From contig CAYGZA010000337.1 of the NCBI GenBank assembly GCA_964354135.1, positions 1 to 6,957 of the forward strand: a stretch of DNA of 6,957 nucleotides, written 5' to 3'. The position numbers and the translations under genes are program-made. The notes under the pieces were generated by a model that made no database searches, was not told the origin of the DNA, and saw only the letters and a program-made list of their open reading frames with translations. The first letter of the stretch is position 1. Each line of letters starts with the position of its first letter. Shown here in pieces: positions 1 to 5,571 of this stretch. The DNA is from CAYGZA01 sp964354135. Its GTDB lineage: Bacteria > Planctomycetota > Planctomycetia > Pirellulales > Thermoguttaceae.

Positions 1-289
1 GCCGGGCGACCTGCCCGACGGTCCTCTCCCCGGGCGAGAAGCGACGCTCGACAACGGGTATGTCCAGTTCCGGGTCGCGTCGGCTGCCAACGATCTTGCG
101 GCGGTTGGCGATCAGGCAGCCGGTTACCAAGGCATCTATTGCTGCCCCAAAGCAACGTCAGACCGTCAGTTAACCGCATCATGCACGCTGACGGTCACGG
201 GCCAGAGCCAGTTTTCCATGCCGATCGTTGTTTCGGGACCTTCCCGTCACGGCAAGCCTTGAAGGAGTCGAACATGCCCAGGTGCCATG
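1..289. other. Unassigned left flank, open frames on both strands
   Basis: No gene is recognised here. On the + strand one frame is open from base 2 to a TGA at 260-262 (about 86 codons). It could be the 3' end of a gene starting outside the window; its translation includes GYVQFRVASAANDLAAVG, which looks protein-like but matches no family I know. On the - strand a frame is also open from about base 160 to the left edge, so openness alone proves little in this GC-rich DNA. The part nearest 289 adjoins the broken transposase remnant and may be scrambled mobile-element DNA. A 9-bp inverted repeat lies at 161-196. Confidence 0.3.
161..196. repeat. 9-bp perfect inverted repeat, possible REP-like hairpin
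   Basis: GACCGTCAG (161-169) and CTGACGGTC (188-196) are exact reverse complements separated by 18 nt. The repeat lies on the downstream side of the - strand transposase remnant (290-403). REP-associated transposases are typically flanked by such palindromic sequences, so this could be a REP relic or an old terminator stem. No T-tract follows on either strand. The inverted repeat is seen directly; its role is inference. Confidence 0.3.
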
Positions 290-403
290 GTCCACGTGGG
301 CCGTGTAATCCTCCTCGCAAAAGAAGGTGGGCTGCCCGCGATTCCCCCGCTGGGTCCCATGGTGCGGCACCCCGGAAACAACGATGCGTGCCAATCGAGC
401 CAT
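290..403 (-). pseudogene. Truncated REP-associated (IS200-like, Y1) transposase, N-terminal remnant
   Basis: Reading the - strand from ATG at 403, the first ~38 residues begin MARLARIVVSGVPHHGTQRGN and continue GQPTFFCEEDYTAHVD. This resembles the N-terminus of REP-associated tyrosine transposases (Y1_Tnp family), which commonly start M-x-R-x-x-R...G-x-x-H-H-x-T-x-R-G-N and then an F-x-x-x-x-D-Y/R segment. Similarity stops at about base 290. The following residues do not look like the family, and the HUH motif and catalytic tyrosine expected in a ~150-300 aa protein are absent, although the frame stays open to 179. Such enzymes are single-strand transposases that act on REP palindromes. This copy cannot be active. 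It is divergent from and unrelated to the cas operon, and marks past mobile-element activity at its left border. Confidence 0.6.
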
Positions 404-435
404 GCACCGAACCTACCCAACCCGGCCCAGGCGGT

Positions 436-468
436 CAATAGTTGTGTATCCGGTCGCCGGAATTCCGG
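436..468. repeat. Possible terminal sequence of the transposase element, with palindrome CCGGAATTCCGG
   Basis: The segment ends in a perfect 12-bp palindrome, CCGGAATTCCGG (457-468), and begins ATAGTTGTGTATCCGG. It lies upstream of the - strand transposase remnant. From memory, conserved ends of REP-associated transposase elements in many bacteria have a similar layout, a TAAGTATGGTGTCC-like stretch running into CCGGAATTCC. The match here is partial. The palindrome is seen directly; assignment as an element end is inference. Confidence 0.35.
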
Positions 469-506
469 AGATCGCCCGGCTGGCAAAAAAGCTGAAATGA
501 CGCGCT

Positions 507-520
507 CCGCCCGCGGGCGG
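507..520. repeat. 14-bp perfect GC palindrome
   Basis: CCGCCCGCGGGCGG is fully self-complementary. It lies 2 nt upstream of the candidate -35 box, so it could be an operator or another REP-like relic. In GC-rich DNA short G/C palindromes arise easily, so functional weight is low. Confidence 0.2.
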
Positions 521-522
521 TA

Positions 523-549
523 TGGACATCGGGACACTCCTGATATAAT
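523..549 (+). promoter_or_regulatory. Candidate sigma70-type promoter for the cas operon
   Basis: A perfect -10 hexamer TATAAT (544-549) is preceded by TGGACA (523-528, 5 of 6 matches to TTGACA) with a 15-nt spacer, slightly shorter than the usual 16-18. It points toward cas8e, with predicted transcription start near 556 and a leader of about 175 nt. A perfect TATAAT is notable in this GC-rich region. It is the best promoter candidate I see upstream of the operon. No other start signal of similar quality was noticed between here and 733. Confidence 0.45.
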
Positions 550-570
550 GGCCGCCATCGCCACTCCCCC

Positions 571-587
571 CGGGACCTTCGGTCCCG
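571..587 (+). other. Short stable hairpin in the predicted 5' untranslated leader
   Basis: CGGGACC (571-577), loop TTC, GGTCCCG (581-587) gives a 7-bp perfect stem. It would lie about 15 nt into the transcript if the promoter at 523-549 is used. No T-run follows, so it is not a standard intrinsic terminator. It might stabilise the mRNA 5' end or be a chance structure. Confidence 0.3.
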
Positions 588-659
588 AGGAGGCAGATCA
601 TAGTCCTACAGCAGCATTCTGGGCAGCCGCACAACAAACGGGGAACTTCGGTGCCACGA

Positions 660-671
660 GTGGTTAACCAC
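660..671. promoter_or_regulatory. 12-bp perfect palindrome, possible operator
   Basis: GTGGTTAACCAC is fully self-complementary and sits about 105 nt downstream of the predicted transcription start and 61 nt before cas8e. Its A/T centre stands out from the GC-rich surroundings and is the form expected for a dimeric regulator site. No regulator gene is in the window, so the role is unproven. Confidence 0.25.
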
Positions 672-732
672 CGCGTCCCGACCGCACCCCGAAAGCAACC
701 CTCTCGAACCTCTATCTGCATGTGGGGGATTC

Positions 733-2394
733 ATGTCTGATACGACCGAAGAATCGCAGCGGGAGCTGAACTGGAACGTACTCACGAGCAAGTGGCTGGA
801 GGTGATGACCCTCGATGCCGAGGCCCAAGTCTCCTCTCCCTTGGAGGCTCTGAATCGGGCGAGCGAGATTCGCTGCATCGCCGTCGCGAGTCCACTCGAC
901 TTCTTCGCCGCACACCGATTTCTCCTGACGCTGCTTTACTGGAAGGCGGACGCGGCGGGAGGGGTGCAGCAAGTTCGGGAGTCGCTGTTGATGGGCGAAA
1001 TTCCCCGCGTCGTGCTCGACGGCATCGAGGCTGAAACGCCCTGTTTTTGGATGTTCGATGACAAGGCTCCGTTTCTACAGGATCCCACCGCGCGAGAAGA
1101 CAAGAAAAGGTATTCGTCCGGCTCTCTGGTCGCGGAATTCGCCTCGGGTACCAACATCGCCCACTTCCACCACGGTGACGACGCGAACATGCGTCTGTGC
1201 ATGCGGTGCGCGACCATCGGTATGCTGCGTGTGGTCCCGTGGAGCCAATCTGGCGGTCAAGGAGTGACGCCTTCGGTACACAATGCTCCACCGATCATGG
1301 CCTTAGCATCCGGTAAGACCCTGGCAACCACGCTCGGCTTGAATCTTGTTCCTCTCCCTGGCGCCGCAGGGGCGACGAAATGGACTGGTCACTTTCAACC
1401 GACCGACAGGGACGCGGCGATCCCATATCTTGAAGCCCTCACATGGAACCCGAGACGCATTCACCTTCTCTCGCCCGAACTCGCGGAGATCTGCTGGGGG
1501 TGCGGCCGGGCTGGAATCTCCGCAGTCGGGCCAATCGTCTACCTGAAGAACGCAGAAACCAAGAAGCGATCCGACAAGCAACTCTTCGCATGGCAAGACC
1601 CGGCGGCCTTTTACGCCGCGGCCACGCCGTACAAGACGATGAAGAGCGGAGTGGATAAGAAGAAAGGGCCAATGGCCGCAAGTGGCCGTGATCTGGATTG
1701 GCTCCTCAAGGAAGAGAGTGCGTCGATGTCGTTGGTCGGCAAGGAGAACCCGAATCCCCAGGGTTGGCGCCTCGTCATTCCCTGTACGAACCCTGCGAAC
1801 AACAAGACCTACGACCATCGACAGATTGAGTTCACGAGTCTTTCGCCGGACTCGATTCGCTCCACGCTGCCCGGTGACGAGTCGCCGAAAGCCCGCCGGG
1901 GTCTCGACGGCTGGGCGGAGCCCCGACAGGCTCACTCTGGAGGCGCCACGCGCTTTGTTCAAGCGGCCGCTCGGCTTCTTACGCATACCGACTGGGCCGC
2001 GCTGTCGAACGCCGCATACAAGGAGATGCACGATTCGCCGGCAGCGTTCGATGTACTCAGCGGCTTGCTCTGGGGGCTGCGGCGGACGGTCGCCGGGCTC
2101 CCGTCGCGGAACGTGGCGTGGCTGGTGTTGAAACTCATGGCCGCCGTCCCGCTTCGCGCCCGCGTCTCTCGTGCCGATGCTACCTTCTACCCTCTGCGGT
2201 TGCTGCCGAAGCGCCAGATTGATGAGCGTCGCAGAGACCGGTCCGCCGGGTCGCCGTACCCGGTCTCATTCCCGCGCGGACACCGGTTGGAAGCCGATCT
2301 TCGCCGCGCGCTCGACGGCAACCTGCGCCGGCGAAGACCCGAACCTGTTGACTGGCCGGGCCTCTGTCATGGCCTCGACCAACTGCTGGACTGA
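733..2394 (+). CDS. cas8e: Cas8e (Cse1/CasA), large subunit of type I-E Cascade
   Basis: Cas8e recognises the PAM on invading DNA and starts R-loop formation; in usual I-E systems it also recruits Cas3. The 553-aa product is somewhat longer than E. coli Cse1 (about 500). Family landmarks are a Cse1-like N-terminus (LNWNVLTSKWLEVMTLD, residues 12-28), an L1-loop-like segment FASGTNIAHFHHG (136-148), and NAPPIMALASGKTLATTLGLNL (start 184), which matches the Cse1 pattern before a conserved 'LxLNLV'. Two CxxC pairs, C156/C159 and C254/C257, could bind zinc as in some Cse1 structures. Residues about 400-553 are helix-rich and fit the C-terminal helical bundle. A lysine-rich stretch lies at 277-311. 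The only plausible start is ATG 733, preceded by a weak GGGGGA. The gene is first in the operon, with cas7e 22 nt downstream, where cas11 would normally sit. Confidence 0.93.
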   Translation: MSDTTEESQRELNWNVLTSKWLEVMTLDAEAQVSSPLEALNRASEIRCIAVASPLDFFAAHRFLLTLLYWKADAAGGVQQVRESLLMGEIPRVVLDGIEAETPCFWMFDDKAPFLQDPTAREDKKRYSSGSLVAEFASGTNIAHFHHGDDANMRLCMRCATIGMLRVVPWSQSGGQGVTPSVHNAPPIMALASGKTLATTLGLNLVPLPGAAGATKWTGHFQPTDRDAAIPYLEALTWNPRRIHLLSPELAEICWGCGRAGISAVGPIVYLKNAETKKRSDKQLFAWQDPAAFYAAATPYKTMKSGVDKKKGPMAASGRDLDWLLKEESASMSLVGKENPNPQGWRLVIPCTNPANNKTYDHRQIEFTSLSPDSIRSTLPGDESPKARRGLDGWAEPRQAHSGGATRFVQAAARLLTHTDWAALSNAAYKEMHDSPAAFDVLSGLLWGLRRTVAGLPSRNVAWLVLKLMAAVPLRARVSRADATFYPLRLLPKRQIDERRRDRSAGSPYPVSFPRGHRLEADLRRALDGNLRRRRPEPVDWPGLCHGLDQLLD

Positions 2395-2416
2395 AACTGA
2401 TCAAAGGAGAAAACCT

Positions 2417-3700
2417 ATGTTCATTCAGATTCACATGCTTCAGAGCATCCCCCCCGGCAATCTCAACCGCGACGATACCGGGCAGCCGAAGAAGTGCATC
2501 TTCGGTGGCGTAACACGCGGTCGCATCAGCAGCCAGTGCCTGAAGCGGAACATCCGGCATTCACCTGAGTTTAAGGAGGCGTTCGGCGATGCCCTCGCGG
2601 CGCGAACCCTGTACCTGCCACGAATGATTGCCGATGCACTGAGGGAAGGAAATCTTGGCGTTCCTGATGACGAATTGGATGAACTCATGGCGGCCATTGC
2701 CGGGAAGTTCAAGAAGGAAAAGCGCGCAAGCGACGCCGAAGACGCCGAAGAGGATGGCGGGGAACAAGAGAGCACGGAAGACTCGCCCTCGACCGGCAGC
2801 GACGCGGAGAAGACGGGGCAGTTAGTTTTCTTTCCGCAACCCTACGCTCGTCGCATCGCGGAATTGGCGGTGGCCCTGCGGAATCGCAACCAACGGGCCT
2901 ACAGTCATTTCATTGGCCGCAAGGTGAAGCCAAAGATAACGAAGGAAGAGGACGGCGAGATCAAGCAGTTTATCCAGAACGCGTTCGACGCGAGCAAGTC
3001 GCTCACGGTTGATATTGGGATGTTCGGGAGAATGACGACCAGCGATCTGGTTGTGAATGTCGAGGCAGCTTGCCAGGTTGCCCACGCAATCGGCACACAC
3101 GAGACCCTGATCGAGAGCGATTACTTTACTGCGATGGACGATCTGAAGACGAAGTACGCCTCGACGCAGACCGAGAGGGCGGGTGCCGCCTTCCTTGGCT
3201 CCGGTGAGACTGAAACGTTTTTCAACTCGGCTGTTTACTACAAGTACCTCAACCTTGACATCGATGCGTTGAGAAAGCATCTCCCGTCTCTGACTCTAGA
3301 GGAGGCAGCGCGAGCGGCCGGCGTGCTTATCAGGGCAGCCGCCCTCACCAACCCTACCGGGAAGCAGAACAGCTTTGCCGCGCATGGTATCCCTGAACTC
3401 ATCCTGGTAGAAGTGTCGAAGGCCAGGCGTCCCATTAGCTATGCCAATGCCTTTCTCCAGCCTGTCGAAGGGGGGGCGGGCCGTAACCTCATGACCGAGT
3501 CCGCGAAGGCCTTGCGAGGGTACATCGACTCCGTTGCAGTAGCCTTCGCTCCGCCTGATGTGCGCCGCCGGCTCCTGGCGGTCGGTCCTGCTTCGGCTCC
3601 GTTTCAAAGCGATCACGACCGCGTAGACACGCTCGACAAACTTGTCGAGTCCGTCACTGGTCTCATCATCGAGCCGGAGGAAACGGCGGTGACCGCATGA
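2417..3700 (+). CDS. cas7e: Cas7e (Cse4/CasC), crRNA backbone subunit
   Basis: Cas7e polymerises along the crRNA spacer to form the Cascade backbone. The 427-aa product closely follows E. coli Cas7: the N-terminal PPGNLNRDD and IFGGVTRGRISSQCLKR (res 12-44), DIGMFGRMTTSD (199-210), AHAIGTHE (222-229), DYFTAMDDL (235-243), FFNSAVYYKYLNLD (268-281), KQNSFAAHG (316-324) and PISYANAF (339-346). The extra length over the ~360-aa E. coli protein includes an acidic, low-complexity insert at about residues 98-134. ATG 2417 is chosen because it starts the conserved N-terminus and has AAAGGAG at 2403-2409, 7 nt away; the frame is open further upstream only as a shadow of cas8e. The stop overlaps the cas5e start as ATGA (3697-3700), suggesting coupled translation. 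Confidence 0.95.
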   Translation: MFIQIHMLQSIPPGNLNRDDTGQPKKCIFGGVTRGRISSQCLKRNIRHSPEFKEAFGDALAARTLYLPRMIADALREGNLGVPDDELDELMAAIAGKFKKEKRASDAEDAEEDGGEQESTEDSPSTGSDAEKTGQLVFFPQPYARRIAELAVALRNRNQRAYSHFIGRKVKPKITKEEDGEIKQFIQNAFDASKSLTVDIGMFGRMTTSDLVVNVEAACQVAHAIGTHETLIESDYFTAMDDLKTKYASTQTERAGAAFLGSGETETFFNSAVYYKYLNLDIDALRKHLPSLTLEEAARAAGVLIRAAALTNPTGKQNSFAAHGIPELILVEVSKARRPISYANAFLQPVEGGAGRNLMTESAKALRGYIDSVAVAFAPPDVRRRLLAVGPASAPFQSDHDRVDTLDKLVESVTGLIIEPEETAVTA

Positions 3701-4836
3701 GCAGTGCTGACAATACTTTGTTCCTGCGTTTGGCCGGTCCCATGCAATCGTGGGGAACCTCGTCGCGTTTCCAATTGCGCCGCACCGACGCCTACCCGAG
3801 CAAGTCGGGTGTGCTGGGAATGGTGCTCTGCGCCATGGGGGTTCGTCGCAAAGACTCGCCACGAGGACTTGAACGGCTGGCGCCTCTGGAAATGGGCGCC
3901 CGGGTGGATCGCAGTGGAACCTTGGACTGGGATTATCACACGGCCGGAGCCAAAATCGGCATACGCAGCGCCGACGGAAAGATCAAGAAGACGGCTTCAA
4001 CGGGTGAGTACGAGACGCTGCTTTCCCGCCGCCAGTACGTATACGATGCCTCCTTTCTCGTTGCGCTCCACGGCACGGTCGACGCGGTCAGCGCCTGCGC
4101 CCGTGCGTTGGAGGATCCGGTCTGGCCAATCTTTCTTGGCCGCAAGTGCTGCATCCCGGCCGAGCCCGTATTCGCCGGACTGGGCGCCTTCGACACACTG
4201 AGCGACGCGCTGGCATCGGTCCCGTGGCGGCCCAGGATTGACGAGACCGACCGCTACGACCGGAATGCAACACGTACACTCGACACATTCACCGAACACC
4301 TGCCGGGGTCGCCGCCGCCCGACCGCGCACGGCTCGTTCACGATGTTCCGCGCGCATTTGGCTTCTATAGTCACGGCTCCCGATGGGTTGTCGCCGGACA
4401 CGCGACCGTTCCTGTAGCAGAAGTATCCCAGAAGTACGCATCCCCGACCTCCCCACGTCAGGACCCTTACGGTCCCCAGTATGACGCCGCGCGTCCCATC
4501 CGCTTCAACATGGACAACCATCTTTGCGTGTTCTGCAAATCACCGGCCGAGGAAGTGCATCACTTGGACTACGGGGACGTCCGTCCCGAGACTCTCCGGT
4601 CCCTGTGCAAAAACTGTCACGATGCTTGCACCATGCTCGAGTATGGCCGCGACATGCAAACCCAGCGGATTGATCCCTCGGATCCGGACCAACGCCCGGC
4701 GATTCTCCAACAGATAGAACGGCTCCTCAAAGAGCGACGCCTTGGCCGCCGGCGTGAACTCCTCGAAGCCGCCCGCACGTCCGGCGCCAGTTCTTTCGAT
4801 AACCTGCTCGGCTCTTTGCCACCGGAGGGCCATTGA
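3697..4836 (+). CDS. cas5e: Cas5e fused to a C-terminal HNH nuclease domain
   Basis: Residues 1 to about 245 are Cas5e, which binds the crRNA 5' handle: LRLAGPMQSWG (10-20), YPSKSGVLGM (33-42), RRQYVYDASFLVAL (111-124) and PIFLGRKCCIP (144-154) align with E. coli CasD. The 379-aa protein is about 150 aa longer than CasD (224). After a Pro-rich linker (250-268) comes an HNH domain: C277xxC280, VHHLDY (287-292, with H288/H289), C304xxC307 and H308, then DACTMLEYG. The Cys pairs should bind structural zinc and the HH pair should supply the metal ligand and general base. The classical Asn position appears to be Thr299 in ETL, and the last CHxxxH His position is Thr312; from memory, CHDAxTMLEYG occurs in other HNH proteins. 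A helical tail follows. With no cas3 nearby, this domain likely cuts target DNA. ATG 3697 precedes the conserved RLAGPMQSWG, and translation probably couples to cas7e. Confidence 0.93.
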   Translation: MSSADNTLFLRLAGPMQSWGTSSRFQLRRTDAYPSKSGVLGMVLCAMGVRRKDSPRGLERLAPLEMGARVDRSGTLDWDYHTAGAKIGIRSADGKIKKTASTGEYETLLSRRQYVYDASFLVALHGTVDAVSACARALEDPVWPIFLGRKCCIPAEPVFAGLGAFDTLSDALASVPWRPRIDETDRYDRNATRTLDTFTEHLPGSPPPDRARLVHDVPRAFGFYSHGSRWVVAGHATVPVAEVSQKYASPTSPRQDPYGPQYDAARPIRFNMDNHLCVFCKSPAEEVHHLDYGDVRPETLRSLCKNCHDACTMLEYGRDMQTQRIDPSDPDQRPAILQQIERLLKERRLGRRRELLEAARTSGASSFDNLLGSLPPEGH

Positions 4837-5571
4837 ATGTTCCTATCCCTTCTTCGCACTGACGTCGGCAACGACCCCGACCGCCCCGGCCGGCTCTGGC
4901 TCCGCAATCCCTACCATGTCCACCAGCGCTTGTGCATGGCGTTTCCATCCGCCTCGCGCAAGTCCGACGATCCGGACTTTCTCAAACCCTTCAAGCCGCA
5001 AGACTTTGGACAGGAGCAAGTTCACGTCGCTCGGAGGACGGACGCCGGGTTCTTGTTTCGCATTGACCCACAACCCGCGGGCCGCGTGGTGATTCTTGTG
5101 CAGTCCGCCGTCAAGCCCGATTGGGACTACGCCTTCCACAACGCCGGTTATCTCCTTGCCGGCCCCTGCCAGATCAAAGAGTTCGACCCGCGCCGCGTCT
5201 GCCGCACGGGCGCCACGTGGCGGTTCCGCTTGCGTGCGAACCCGACCGTGAAACGCGAGGAAAAGCGCCACGCGCTGCTGAGCCAACAGGAGCAGACGGC
5301 CTGGCTCCGCCGCAAGGCAGACGCCGGCGGATTTGAGGTCGTTTCCGTCACCGCGTCGCGCGAAGGGTCGCGCGCAGCCCGGAAAACGGATTATAACGCA
5401 CCGGAACCGAAGGAGCATCGGATCTCCCTGGTCGCAGTGCGATTTGATGGCGTGCTCAAGGTGACTGACGACGAGGCATTCCTTCGACCGCTTTGTTGCG
5501 GAATCGGATCGGCCAAAGGTCTCGGCTTCGGCCTGCTCAGCCTCGCGAGGGCCGACCAATGGACGACCTGA
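4837..5571 (+). CDS. cas6e: Cas6e (Cse3/CasE), pre-crRNA endoribonuclease
   Basis: Cas6e cuts the repeat RNA at the 3' base of its hairpin and stays bound as the Cascade head. The 244-aa product, longer than E. coli CasE (199), aligns throughout. NPYHVHQRLCMAFP (24-37) places H29 at the E. coli catalytic H20, with Y26 nearby. Further landmarks are FRLRANPTVK (130-139), EQTAWLRRK (152-160), FDGVLKVTD (203-211) and the glycine-rich RNA-binding loop GIGSAKGLGFGLLSL (222-236). Its substrate is presumably the repeat of the adjacent array, which has a 6-bp stem (CCCCAT/ATGGGG). The start follows the cas5e stop directly, with GGAGGG at 4824-4829, 7 nt upstream. The 3' end overlaps cas1 by 13 nt. Confidence 0.94.
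   Translation: MFLSLLRTDVGNDPDRPGRLWLRNPYHVHQRLCMAFPSASRKSDDPDFLKPFKPQDFGQEQVHVARRTDAGFLFRIDPQPAGRVVILVQSAVKPDWDYAFHNAGYLLAGPCQIKEFDPRRVCRTGATWRFRLRANPTVKREEKRHALLSQQEQTAWLRRKADAGGFEVVSVTASREGSRAARKTDYNAPEPKEHRISLVAVRFDGVLKVTDDEAFLRPLCCGIGSAKGLGFGLLSLARADQWTT

Larger units (their letters stand above)
404..732. other. Intergenic region upstream of cas8e, no cas3
   Basis: This 329-nt stretch separates the transposase remnant from cas8e. It holds palindromes at 457-468, 507-520 and 660-671, a candidate promoter at 523-549 and a hairpin at 571-587. I see no credible coding sequence. In most type I-E loci cas3 sits directly upstream of cas8e; none is here on either strand. The spacing before cas8e is long compared with the near-zero gaps inside the operon, which fits a regulatory region at the operon's 5' end. 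Confidence 0.5.

Noticed and set aside
571..600. Intrinsic terminator at the hairpin 571-587.
   Set aside because: No T-run follows the stem; the next bases are AGGAGGCAG.
548..667. 39-codon small ORF starting within the TATAAT box.
   Set aside because: No ribosome binding site, its start overlaps the predicted -10 element, and there is no recognisable similarity.
2171..2394. Frameshift suspected in the cas8e C-terminus because another frame is open there.
   Set aside because: The cas8e frame itself stays protein-like (RLEADLRRALDGNL, DWPGLCHGLDQLLD) to its stop, with normal spacing to cas7e.
1726..2394. Internal translation start in cas8e giving a Cas11-like fragment.
   Set aside because: ATG 1726 has AAGGA 13 nt away and ATG 2026 has AAGGAG with no spacing. 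Neither is convincing enough to annotate, though it is kept as a hypothesis.
2171..2416. Upstream extension of the cas7e frame by 82 codons.
   Set aside because: It lies inside the conserved cas8e C-terminus, is Arg/Ser/Cys-rich like a shadow frame, and the proper Shine-Dalgarno and conserved N-terminus are at 2417.
5493..5558. Upstream extension of cas1 by 22 codons.
   Set aside because: It overlaps the conserved Cas6e glycine-rich loop; family similarity starts at ATG 5559.
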